The notes beneath the pieces are model-generated. The model saw only the letters and a list, made by a program, of their open reading frames with translations. It did no database searches and was not told the DNA's origin. A DNA stretch of 64,000 nt from NCBI RefSeq assembly GCF_027580225.2, contig NC_073348.2, positions 25,044,001 to 25,108,000 on the forward strand. Reading direction: 5' to 3'. A program made the position numbers and the translations under genes. The stretch comes from Misgurnus anguillicaudatus. Lineage: Eukaryota; Chordata; Actinopteri; Cypriniformes; Cobitidae. Positions 32,558 to 45,221 of this stretch are shown here, in pieces (position 1 is the stretch's first letter; each line of letters begins with the position of its first letter).

Positions 32558-33783
32558 AGGGCCCGAGCACCGAGGAGCAGGCCAGAATGGCCTGCACCGA
32601 AAGGTGCGAAGCCCTATTGTTTTTGCTCGGATTATTATTTTTATTATTATTTTTTTTATTTTTTTCAACACTTTTGGGCATTTTGGGGGCCTTAACATAC
32701 TCGAAAACTCTTGAAATTTGGCACAGACGTCAGAGTCGTCCGTCATCGCCGAAAGCCAAAGGCTGGAACACGGGCGTGGCACGGGGGCTCTGTAGCGCCC
32801 CCTGTAATTCAAAAACAAACAGTAGTGCACAGATTGGGCAAAAATGTACGCACATGTATGAAAATTGGTAAACATATAGATCTAATCAACCCGAACAACT
32901 TTCGCACTCTAACCTATTAGCTCCGCCCAACAGGAAGTCGGCCATTTTGGATTGTTTAAAAAATGCATGCAGTGAACTTTTGAATACTCCTCCGAGGGGA
33001 TACATGGGATTGACACCAATCGTGGTGATCATGATGTCAAGATATTGAACTTGCTAAATTGCGAAGGGATTTTTGATATCTCGAAGGGTTCTGTCATGGC
33101 AAGGCGACAAATTCATGGCGAAATCAGAGAAACAGGAAGTGTTTAATATCTAAGGTAAAAAGGGTCTTATTGTGATGACACGCATTGTGTTTGTTCGTCT
33201 GAAGATTCTGATCGCATCGATGTGCCTATTGTGACTCCCGGGTATAGCGCCACCACCAGGCGCCAGGAAGTGTGTCAGTCACAAAGGTGGATTTTTTTGA
33301 CAGTTCCATCCGATGTTCTTTTAAATACTCCTTCCAGGATTTTCATGCGATTGACACGAGAAGCAGTCAGCATGATGCCGAGACATTGTAGATGATAAAT
33401 TGTGAAGGGATTTTTGATATCTCAAACGCTGTTCCCATGGCAACCTGTCAAACTTTACTTTCATTTCAGGCATGTTTAAGGCTCTTGGCGTGCTTAGTTG
33501 AACTTTAAATTTGGCACACACATCAGAGTTTTCGGCTGTTAAGTGTTGACAAAAAGGTCAGACATAGGCGTGTCTCTTAAGTGGCTCACTAGTGCCCCTG
33601 TTTGTCTAAAATGTGGGGTTTCTTTTACCTACAGTCCCCAAATGGCTCAGAAACAACATTAAATAGCCCGCTGATATTTTACCCACTTGATGCCCTTGCC
33701 CGCCGTGCATCGTTTTCTCGGACGCACCGTGTAGCGGTAAAAAACCGTGCGAGGGCCCGCCATTGCTGCTTGCAGCTATATTT
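32558..33783 (+). repeat. Family B unit, no hAT insertion
   Basis: GAAA-loop head, AACACTTTTGGGCATTTTGGG body, fewer subrepeats than the other B units, and an empty hAT site near 33515. Tail ends CAGCTATATTT. Confidence 0.87.
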
Positions 33784-34952
33784 AGGGCCCGAGCACACCA
33801 GGGTGTGAGGACCCTATTGTTTTTGCTCCGTTTATTATTATTATTATTTTTCTTCTTCTTCTTCTTCTTCTTCTTCTTCTTCTTCTTCTTCTCCGAAATG
33901 GATCGCATTTTTGAGGGCCTAAACATACCCGAAAACTCATGAAAATTTGCACACACGTCAGAAGTGGCGAAAATTTACATGTATTATAGGCGTCAGAAGT
34001 GGACGTGTAAAAATGGCTCGATAGCGCCACCTGCAAAATTTCAAGAGAACAGCCCCCCCACTACGAAAAACGTACAGATACTAAATTTGGTAGGGTCATC
34101 TATGACCCCAAGACCTTCAAAAAAGTCTCTTGGAGTTAAGCTCTAAACCCCACAGGAAGTCAGCCATTTTGAATTTTCTCTGTCATTTTTTGTCATTTCC
34201 AAGCGTCGTACTTTAACGAACTCCTCCTAGAGATTTTATCAGATCATCATCATATTTGGTCAATCTCATCTAAAGGCCTTTGCAATGTTAAATTGCGGAG
34301 CTTTTGACTTTTCATTGGAGGGTGTGTCTGTGGCGGCCTGACAAAGTTCAGCGTTTTCGCCATGAAAGAAGTTGTTATAACTAAGGCATACAATGTCCAA
34401 TCTGCCCCACACTTCACAAGTTTGAGAAGGGTCTTGGCCTGAACACATTTCAATGCCAATATTCAGCTTCAGTCATAGCGCCACCTAGCGGTAGCAGGAA
34501 ATGCCATGTTTTACGCTGTGATTTACTGCTCTTAGAGATTTAATCAAATCATCATCATATTTGGTCAGACTGATGTTAAGCCCTTTTCCGTGATAAATTG
34601 CGAAGATCTTGACTTTTCGTTGAAGGGCGTGTCCGTGGCAGCCTGGCAAAGTGTGATATTTCGACATGAAACAGGAAGCTGTTGTAATTCAGACATACAT
34701 TATCCGATCTGCCCCCGACTTCACAAGTTTGATAAGGGTCCCGGCCTGAACACGTCAATATAACAATAATCAGGTACAGTCATAGCGCCACCTTCTGCAC
34801 ACAGGCGGTGTGGCACATTTTTTGTCCTTTGAATATCCACCTATATTTACCCACATTAATTCATATCCCCTGGTTCACTGCTTAACTAATGACATAGGGT
34901 GGCGGTGCACATGCGTGCGAGGGCCCTTCCATCGCTGCTTGCAGCTTTAATT
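33784..34952 (+). repeat. Family A unit with short-form head and long (TTC)n
   Basis: The short head AGGGCCCGAGCACACC is followed by (ATT)n, about fourteen TTC units, body and tail. Confidence 0.85.
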
Positions 34953-36135
34953 AGGGCCCGAGCACCGAGGAGCAGGCCAGAATGGCCTGCACCGTGGGTG
35001 CAAAGCCCTATTGTTTTTGCTCCGTTTATTATTATTTTTCTTCTTCTTCTTCTTCTTCTTCTTCTTCTTCTCCGAAATGGATCGCATTTTTGAGGGCCTA
35101 AACATACCCGAAAACTCATGAAAATTTACACACGCGTCAGAAGTGGCGAAAATTTACATGTAGTATAGGTGTCAGAAGTGGGCGTATAAAAATGGCTCGA
35201 TAGCGCCACCTGCAAAGTTTCAAGAGAACAGCCCCCCCACTACAAAAAACGTACAGATACGAAATTTGGTAGGGTTATCTATGACCCCAAGACCTTCAAA
35301 AAAGTCTCTTGGAGCTAAGCTCTAAACCCCCCAGGAAGTCAGCCATTTTGAATTTTCTCTGTCATTTTTTTACATTTCCAAGCGTCGTACTTTAACGAAC
35401 TCCTCCTAGAGATTTTATCAGATCATCATCATATTTGGTCAATCTCATCTGAAGGCCTTTGCGATGTTAAATTGCGGAGCTTTTGACTTTTCGTTGGAGG
35501 GTGTGTCCGTGGCGGCCTGACAAAGTTCAGCGTTTTCGCCATGTTACATGAAGTTGTTATAACTAAGTCATACAATGTCCAATCTGGCACACACTTCAAA
35601 TGTTTGATAAGAGTCTTGGCCTGAACACATTTCAATGCCAATATTCAGCTTCAGTCATAGCGCCACCTAGAGGTAGCAGGAAATGCCATGTTTTACGCTG
35701 TGATTTACTGCTCTTAGAGATTTAATAAAATCATCATCATATTTGGTCAGACAGATTTTCAGCACTTTGCGATGATAAATTGCGAAGATCTTGACTATTC
35801 GTTAAAGGGCGTGTCTGTGGCAGCCTGGCAAAGTGTGATGTTTCACCATGAAACAGGAAGCTGTTGTAATTCAGGCATACATTGTTTGATCTACTCCAGA
35901 CTTCACACGTTTGATAAGGGTCATGGCCTGAACACGTCAATATAACAATAATCAGGTACCGTCATAGCGCCACCTGCTGCACACAGGCGGTGTGGCACAT
36001 CAGTTTCCCTTTGAATATTCACCTGTATTTACCCAATTTAATTCATACCCCCCCGGTTTACTGCTTTACTAATGCCATAGGGTGGCGGTGCACATGCGTG
36101 CGAGGGCCCTTCCATCGCTGCTTGCAGCTTTAATT
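34953..36135 (+). repeat. Family A unit with long-form head and (TTC)n
   Basis: Same layout as 29118-30299. Confidence 0.85.
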
Positions 36136-38301
36136 ATTATTATTATTATTATTTTCCGAAATGAATCGCATTTTTGAAGGCCTAACCATGCTCAAAAACT
36201 CATGAAATTTTGCACACGCGTCAGAAGTGGTGAAAATTTACATGTGGTATAGGCGTCAGAAGTGGGCATGTAGAAATGGCTCGATAGCGCCACCTGCAAA
36301 ATTTCAAAAGAACAGCCCCCCCACTACGAAAAACGTACAGATACAAAATTTGGTAGGATCATCTATCACCCCAAGACCTACAAAAAAGTATCTTGGAACT
36401 AAGCTCTAAACCCCACAGGAAGTCAGCCATTTTGAATTTTCTCTGTCATTTTTTGACATTTCCAAGCGTCATCCTTTAACGAACTCCTCCCAGATATTTA
36501 ATCCGATCATCATCATATTTGGTCAGTATCATCTAAAGGCCTTTGCGATGCTAAATTGCGGAGCTTTTGACTTTTCGTTGGAGGGTGTAACCGTGGCGGC
36601 CTGACAAAGTTAAGTGTTTTCGCCATGAAACAGGAAGTTGTTCTAACTCAGGCATACAATGGCCAATCTGCCCCACGCTTCACATGTTTGATAAGGGTCT
36701 TGGCCTGAACACATTTCAATGCCAATATTTAGCTTCAGTCATAGCGCCACCTAGAGCTAGCAGGAAATGCCATGTTTTACGCTGTGATTTACTGCTCGTA
36801 GAGATTTAATCCAATCATCATCATATTTGGTCAGACTGATCTTAAGCCATTTGCAATGATAAATTGCGAAGATCTTGACTTTTCGTTGGAGGGCGTGTCC
36901 GTGGCGGCCTGGCAAAGAGTGATGTTTCGCCATGAAACAGGAAGCTGTTGTAATTCAGGCATACATTGTCCGATCTGCCCCCGACTTCACACGTTTGATT
37001 AGGGTCCCAGCCTGAACACATCAACATGGCATAATTCAGTAACAGTCATAGCGCCACCTAGAGGCAGCAGGAAATGTCATGTTTAACGCTGTGACTTACT
37101 GCTCTTACAGATTTAACCATATTAACATCATATTTCATCAGTCTAATATCAAGACCTTGTGTGATGATAAATAGCAACGACCTTGACTTTTCGTTAAAGG
37201 GCGTGTCCGTTGCGGCCTCGCAAAGTATCGCTAAATGAATCGCATTTTTGACAGCCTAAACAAGCTCAAAAAGTCATGAAACGTTGCACACGTGTCAAAG
37301 GTGGCGAAAATGTTCATGTGATATAGACTTCAGAACTTGGGGTGTTAAAATGGCTCTATATAGCGCCACCTACAAAAATTTAATAGAGCAGCCCCCCTGC
37401 TACGTTAATTGTACAGATACGAAATGCGGTAGGATCATTTATCACCCCAAGACCTACAAAAAAGTCTCTTGGAGCAAAGCTCTAAACCCCACAGGAAGTC
37501 AGCCATTTCGAATTTTCTCTGTAATTTGAGGGCAAATTTTGGCATTTCTGGCCTTCGTATTTTAACGACCTCCTCCTATAAATTTAATCAGATAATCATC
37601 ATATTTGGTGTGTCTCATCTAAAGGGCTTTGCAATGCTATATTGCGGAGATCTTGACATTTCAATGGAGGGTGTGTCCGTGGCAGCTTGCCAAATTTCTG
37701 TGTTTCTCAAAGAAACAGGAAGTTGTTCTAACTCGGATTTAAAATGTCCAATCTGACCCATGCTTCACAAGTTTGATAAGTATCCTGTCCTGAACACATC
37801 AACATGGCAATATTCAGTAAAAGTTATAGCGCAACCTGCTGGAAGCAGGAAATGACATGTTTTACACTGTGATTTACTGATCATTGAAATGTATTCAGAT
37901 CATCATCATATTTGGTCAGTCTGAACTTAGGGACTTCACAATGATAAATTGTGAAGATCTTGACATTTCGTTAAAGGGGCGTGTCCGTGGTGGCCTATCA
38001 AAGTTTGATGTTTCGCCATGAGAAAGCTGTTGTAACTCAGGCATGCAATGTCCGATTTGTCACAGACATCATATGTTTGACAAGGGTCCTGGCCTCAACA
38101 CATCAATGTTGCAACAATCAATTACAATCATAGCACCACCTGCTGCACAAAGGAGGTGTGGCACTTCAAAGTTCCTTTGAATATCCACCTATATTTACCC
38201 ACTGAAATTTCAATCCCCCTGGTTCATTGCTTTACTAAGGCCATAGAGTGGCGGTGCACATGCGTGCGAGGGCCCTTCCATCACTGCTTGCAGTTTTAAT
38301 T
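36136..38301 (+). repeat. Family A unit, dimeric, headless
   Basis: The first body is at about 36160 and a second, diverged body at about 37240 (AATGAATCGCATTTTTGACAG). It is related to 21073-23247 and 47970-50203. Confidence 0.85.
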
Positions 38302-39418
38302 AGGGCCCGAGCACACCAGTGTGAGGACCCTATTGTTTTTGCTCGGTTTATTATTATTATTATTATTATTCCGTTTCTTCTCCAAAGTGAATCGCATTTT
38401 TGAGGGCCTAAACATACTCGAAAACTCATGAAATTTTGCAAACACGTCAGAAGTGGCGAAAATTTACATGTGGCATAGGCGCCAGAAGTGGGCGTGTAGA
38501 AATGGCTCAATAGCGCCACCTGCAAAATTTCAAAAGAACAGCCCCCCCACTACGAAAAACGTACAGATACGAAATTTGGTAGGATCATGTATCACCCCAA
38601 GACCTACAAAAAAGTCTCTTGGAGCGAAGCTCTAAACCCCACAGGAAGTCGGCCATTTTGATTTTTCGCTGTGATTTCTGTGCAAATTTTGTCATTTCCA
38701 GCCTTCGTACTTTAACGAACTCCTCCTAGAGATTTTATCAGATCGTCATCATATTTGGTCAATCTGATCTAAAGGCCTTTGCGATGTTAAATTGCGGAGC
38801 TTTTGACTTTTCGTTGGAGGGTGTGTCCGTGGCGGCCTGACAAAATTCAGCGTTTTCGCCATGAAACAGGAAGTTGTTATAACTAAGGCATACAATGTCC
38901 AATCTGCCCCACACTTCACATGTTTGATAAGAGTCTCGGCCTGAACACATTTCAATGCCAATATTTAGCTTCAGTCCTAGCGCCACCTAGAGGTAGCAGG
39001 AAATGCCATGTTTTACGCTGTGATTTACTACTCTTAGAGATTTAATCAAATCATCATCATATTTGGTCAGACTGATGTAAAGCCCTTTGCCGTGATAAAT
39101 TGCGAAGATCTTGACTTTTCGTTGAAGTGCGTGTCCGTGGCGGCCTGGCAAAGTGAGATGTTTCGCCATGAAACAGAAACCTGTTGTAATTCAGACATAC
39201 ATTATCCGATCTGCTTCAGACTTCACACGTTTGATAAGGGTCCCGGCCTGAACACGTCAATATAACAATAATCAGGTACCATCATAGCGCCACCTGCTGC
39301 ACACAGGCGGTGTGGCACACCAGTTTCCCTTTGAATATCCAGCTGTATTTACCCACTTTAATTTATACCCCCCTGGTTCACTGCTTTACTAATGCCATAG
39401 GGTAGCGGTGCATATGCG
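38302..39418 (+). repeat. Family A unit with short-form head, 3'-truncated
   Basis: Normal up to GGTAGCGGTGCATATGCGTG, where it jumps into the middle of a long-form head. The last part of the tail (GAGGGCCCTTCC...GCAGC) is missing. Confidence 0.85.
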
Positions 39419-40568
39419 TGTGGGTGCAAAGCCCTATTGTTTTTGCTCCGTTTATTATTATTTTTCTTCTTCTTCTTCTTCTTCTTCTTCTTCTTCTTCT
39501 TCTTCTCCGAAATGGATCGCATTTTTGAGGGCCTAAACATACCCGAAAACTCATGAAAATTTACACACGCGTCAGAAGTGGCGAAAATTTACATGTAGTA
39601 TAGGTGTCAGAAGTGGGCGTATAAAAATGGCTCGATAGCGCCACCTGCAAAATTTCAAGAGAACAGCCCCCCCCCTACGAAAAACATACAGATACGAAAT
39701 TTGGTAGGGTTATCTATGACCCCAAGACCTTCAAAAAAGTCTCTTGGAGCTAAGCTCTAAACCCCACAGGAAGTCAGCCATTTAGAATTTTCTCTGTCAT
39801 TTTTTGACATTTCCAAGCGTCGTACTTTAACGAACTCCTCCTAGAGATTTTATTAGATCATCATCATATTTGGTCAATCTAATCTAAAGGCCTTTGCGAT
39901 GTTAAATTGCGGAGCTTTTGACTTTTCGTTGGAGGGTGTGTCCGTGGCGGCCTGACAAAGTTCAGCGTTTTCGCATGAAACAGGAAGTTGTTATAACTAA
40001 AGCATACAATGTTCAATTTGGCACACACTTCAAATATTTGATAAGAGTCTTGGCCTGAACACATTTCAATGCCAATATTCAGCTTCAGTCATAGCGCCAC
40101 CTAGAGGTAGCAGGAAATGCCATGTTTTACGCTGTGATTTACTGCTCTTAGAGATTTAATAAAATCATCATCATATTTGGTCAGACAGATTTTAAGCCCT
40201 TTGCGATGATAAATTGCGAAGATCTTGACTTTTCGTTAAAGGGCGTGTCCGTGGCAGCCTGGCAAAGTGTGATGTTTCACCATGAAACAGGAAGCTGTTG
40301 TAATTCAGGCATACATTGTTTGATCTACTCCAGACTTCACACGTTTGATAAGGGTCCCGGCCTGAACACTTCAATATAACAATAATCAGGTACCGTCATA
40401 GCGCCACCTGCTGCACACAGGCGGTGTGGCACATCAGTTTCCCTTTGAATATTCACCTGTATTTACCCAATTTAATTCATACCCCCCGGTTTACTGCTTT
40501 ACTAATGCCATAGGGTGGCGGTGCACATGCGTGCGAGGGCCCTTCCATCGCTGCTTGCAGCTTTAATT
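39419..40568 (+). repeat. Family A unit with 5'-truncated head
   Basis: It begins inside a head at TGGGTGCAAAGCCCTATTG, then (TTC)n, body, subrepeats and tail. Confidence 0.85.
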
Positions 40569-43500
40569 ATTATTATTATTATTATTTATTCTTCTTCTTC
40601 TCCAAAGTGAATCGCATTTTTGAGGGGCGAAACATGCTCGAAAACTCATGAAATTTTGCACACATGTCAGGAGTGGCGAAAATTTACATGTGGCATAGGC
40701 GCCAGAAGTGGGCGTGTAGAAATGGCTCGATAGCGCCACCTGCAAAATTTCAAGAGAACAGCCCCCCCACTGCGAAAAACGTACAGATACGAAATTTGGT
40801 AGGATCATCTATCACCCCAAGACCTACAAAAAAGTCTCTTGGAGCGAAGCTCTAAACCCAACAGGAAGTCCGCCATTTTGAAATTTTGCCTTGATTTTTG
40901 TGCAAATTTGGTCATTTCCAGCCTTCATACTTTAACGAACTCCTCCTACAGATTTAATCCGATCATCGTCATATTTGGTCAATCTCATCTAAAGGCCTTT
41001 GCGATGTTAAATTGCGGAGATCTTGACTTTTCGTCAGAGGGTGTGTCCGTGGCGGCCTGACAAATTTCGGCATTTTCGCCATGAAACAGGAAGTGGCTCT
41101 AACTCAGGCATACAATGTCCAATCTGCCCCACGCTTCACATGTTTGATAAGGGTCTTGACCTGAACACATTTCAATGCCAATATTCAACTTCACTCATAG
41201 CGTCACCTAGAGGTAGGAGGAAATACCATGTTTTATGCTCTGATTTACTGCTCTTAGAGATTTAATCAAATCATCATCATATTTGGTCTGACTGATGTTA
41301 AGCCCTTTTCCTTGATAAATTGCGAAGATCTTGACTTTTCGTTGAAGGGCGTGTCCATGGCGGCCTGGCAAAGTGTGATGTTTCGCCATGAAACAGGAAG
41401 TTGTTATAACTCAGGCATACAATGTCCGATCTGCCCCTGACTTCACACGTTTGATAAGGGTCCAGGCCTGAACACATCAACATGGCATAATTCAGTAACA
41501 CTCATAGCGCCACCTAGAGGCAGCAGGAAATACCATTTTTTACGCTGTGATTTACTGCTCTTAGATATTTAACCATATCAACATCATATTTCACCAGTGT
41601 AATCTCAAGACCTTGTGTGATGATAAAAAGCAACGACCTTAACTTTTCATTAAAGGGCGTGTCCGTGGCGGCCTCGCAAAGTATCGGTAAATGAATCGCA
41701 TTTTTGACAGGCTAAACAAGCCCAAAAAGTCATAAAACGTTGCACACATGTCAGAAGTGGCGAAAATTTACATGTGGCATAGGCGCCAGAAGTGGGCGTG
41801 TAGAAATGGCTCGATAGCGCCACCTGCAAAATTTCAAGCGAACAGCCCCCCCGCTACGAAAAATGTACAGATATGAAATTTGGTAGGATCATCTATCACC
41901 CCAAGACCTACAAAAAAGTATCTTGGAGCGAAGCTCTAAACCCCACAGGAAGTCGGCCATTTTGAATTTTTGCCTTGATTTTTGTGCAAATTTGGTCATT
42001 TCCAGGCTTCATACTTTAACGAACTCCTCCTACAGATTTAATCCTATCATCGTCATATTTGGTCGGTCTTATCTAAAGGCCTTTGCGATGCTAAATTGCA
42101 GAGATCTTGACTTTTCGTTGGAGGGTGTGTCCGTGGCGGGCTGCCAAATTTCTGCGTTTTCGCCATGAAACAGGAAGTGGCTCTAACTCAGGTATACAAT
42201 GTCCAATCTGCCCCACGCTTCACATGTTTGATTAGGGTCTTGGCCTGAACACATTTCAATGCCAATATTCAGCTTCAGTCATAGCGCCACCTAGATGTAG
42301 CAGGAAATACCATGTTTTACGCCAGGGGTCTCAAACTCAAACTGGCTTGGGGCCATTTCTGAGACTGACATTTCATCAGAGGGCCGCAGAGCTATTTTAA
42401 CGTTCAAAAAAGTACAATATTTCTTTAAAATATTTTTTAATGTGTAATAATACTTGAAAATATATAAACAGTTTTTTTTTTAAATTACATTATTTTATAA
42501 AAGTAAGTAAATATTTTTTTAACCTTATTAGGCTTTGAATTATTAACTAAGGCCTATTAAAACTAACAAATTTAATTCCTATACATTTATAAACTATTAT
42601 AAAAAAAAATTTGCCAACAGTAAGTGTTTCTGTTTTTATTTATTTTTGACTGTTTTCAGTCATAGTATTGACTTCATTATGTTCCTTTTTGTTATTCCAC
42701 CGTTTTAATGAATTTGCTATTATATTTAGAAAAATATTAATAAGTGAAAGTGATCCTAAAACATTTGGATGGGTAGTCAATGTTACATAAGCTAGTTGGA
42801 CAGTAAAAAAAAATAATACTGCTCTATGTATAAGCAAGCAAGATAATAATGTATTATACTTCATATATATTTCATATAGAACTGTACATACTTGTATCCT
42901 CTGTAATTTCTCCTCGTCTTTCCTCTTTTCCTAACCTGGGCACTTTGATGGGTCACTTTCTCATCCGTAGTTTAATATTAAACTGTTGCACTACATCTCC
43001 CACTGCGGTGTCTCCATTAGAAGCTGTGACTTGATGTGAACTACGGTAATAACCGCACAGCAGCTCTTCTCTGAGTAACAGAGTATCCACCCGGAAGTAA
43101 CAAATCTTCTCTGGACAAACACTACAAAGTCGCGATCAGATGAACTGATCGCAATGTGACAATGATATGATTGACGCGAGAGGAATTAAAATCCGATCAC
43201 GCATTCCGTTACCCTCGCCATCACGGAGCGCGCGCTCGTGGCTGCTTAGCAACGGGTGACGCGATCCCACCCTGCGCAACCTCCGCTCCCAAGCAAGCAC
43301 TTTGAAAAGTAAACATACTTTAAGAAACGCCTCGACTCGTTTTAACTCGCGTTGTTAGACGCGACATGTGACCGGACCCTTAAACGTTTAAATAAAAAAA
43401 ACGAATTTAAATAAAAATCTTTCTGCGGGCCAGATTACGTTATATTGTTGAAGGGTGACGCGGGCCGCAGAGAGGGGGAGGGCGGGCCGCAAATGGCCCG

Positions 43501-43969
43501 CGGGCCGGGAGTTTGAGACCACTGTTTTACGCTATGATTTACTGCTCTTAGAGATTTAATCAAATCATCATCATATTTGGTTAGATTGATGTTAAGCCCT
43601 CTGCGGTGATAAATTGTGAATATCTTGACTTTTCGTTGAAGGGCGTGTCCGTGGCGGCCTGGCAAAGTGTGATGTTTTGCCATGAAACAGGAAGCTGTTG
43701 TAATTCAGACATACATTGTTCGATCTGCCCCAGACTTCACATGTTTGATAAGGTTCTTGGCCTGAACACATTTCAATGCCAATATTCAGCTTCAGTCATA
43801 GCACCACCTGCTGCACACAGGCGGTGTGGCACATCAGTTTCCCTTTGAATTTCCACCTGTATTTACCCACTTTAATTCATACCCCCCTGGTTCACTGCTT
43901 TACTAATGCCATAGGGTAGCAGTGCACATGCGTGCGAGGGCCCTTCCATCGCTGCTTGCAGCTTTAATT
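40569..43969 (+). repeat. Family A multimer interrupted by a hAT element
   Basis: Body starts occur at about 40600 and 41690. After the hAT insertion (42323-43524) the subrepeats resume and end in a normal tail. The order corresponds to 50204-53526, which has one more 1084-bp repeat. Confidence 0.85.
42323..43524 (+). mobile_element. Non-autonomous hAT (Charlie-like) element, 1202 bp
   Basis: The ends are CAGGGGTCTCAAACTC and, inverted, CAGTGGTCTCAAACTC (15 of 16 match). The target duplication TTTTACGC is at 42315-42322 and 43525-43532. The empty site is visible in the paralogous unit near 53085. Near the 3' end are GGGCCGC repeats; no transposase frame is present. Confidence 0.95.
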
Positions 43970-45137
43970 AGGGCCCGAGCACCGAGGAGCAGGCCAGAAT
44001 GGCCTGCACCGTGGGTGCAAAGCCCTATTGTTTTTGCTTCGTTTATTATTATTATTATTATTATTATTATTTTCCGAAATGAATCGCATTTTTGAAGGCC
44101 TAAACATGCTCAAAAACTCATGAAATTTTGCACACGCGTCAGAAGTGGCGAAAATTTACATGTAGTATAGGCGTCAGAAGTGGGCGTGTAGAAATGGCTC
44201 GATAGCGCCACCTGCAAAATTTCAAGAGAACAGCCCCCCCACTACGAAAAATTTACAGATACGAAATTTGGTAGGATCATCTAGCACCCCAAGACCTACA
44301 AAAAAGTCTCTTGGAGCGAAGCTCTAAACCCCACAGGAAGTCTGCCATTTTGAATTTTTTCTGTCATTTTTTGACATTTCCAAGCGTCGTACTTTAACGA
44401 ACTCCTCCTAGCGATTTAATCCGATCATTATCATATTTGGTCAGTCTCATCTAAAGGCCTTTGCGATGCTAAATTGCGGAGATCTTGACTTTTCACTGGA
44501 GGGTGTGTCCGTGGCGGCCTGACAAAGTTCGGCATTTTCGCCATGAAACAGGAAGTTGTTATAACTAAGGCATACAATGTCCAATCTGCCCCACGCTTTA
44601 CATGTTTTATAAGGGTCTTGAAGTGAACACATTTTAATGCCAATATTCAGCTTCAGTCATAGCGCCACCTAGAGGTAGCAGGAAATGCCATGTTTTTCGC
44701 TGTGATTTACTGCTCTTAGAGATTTAATCAAATCATCATCATATTTGGTCAGACTGATGTTAAGCCCTTTGCCGTGATAAACTGTGAAGATCTTGACTTT
44801 TCGTTGAAGGGCGTGTCCGTGGCAGCCTGGCAAAGTGTGATATTTTGCCATGAAACAGGAAGCTGTTGTAATTCAGGCATACATTATCTGATCTGCCCCC
44901 GACTTCACAAGTTTGATAAGGGTCCCGGCCTGAACACGTCAATATAAAAATAATCAGGTACAGTCATAGCGCCACCTGCTGCACACAGCCATTGTGGCGC
45001 ATCAGTTTCCCTTTGAATGTCCACCTATATTTACCCACTTTAATTCATATCCCCCTGGTTCACTGCTTAACTAATGCCATAGGGTAGCGGTGCACATGCG
45101 TGCGAGGGCCCTTCCATCGCTGCTTGCAGCTTTAATT
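43970..45137 (+). repeat. Family A unit with long-form head
   Basis: The body, subrepeats and tail from 44074 on are the near-identical partner of 30311-31374. The head was not included in that duplication's left boundary. Confidence 0.9.
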
Positions 45138-45221
45138 AGGGCCCGAGCACCGAGGAGCAGGCCAGAATGGCCTGCACCGTGGGTGCAAAGCCCTATTGTT
45201 TTTGCTCGGTTTATTATTATT
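45138..45221 (+). repeat. Isolated family A head module
   Basis: A complete long-form head plus TTTTTGCTCGGTTTATTATTATT, directly followed by a short-form head at 45222. Confidence 0.9.
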
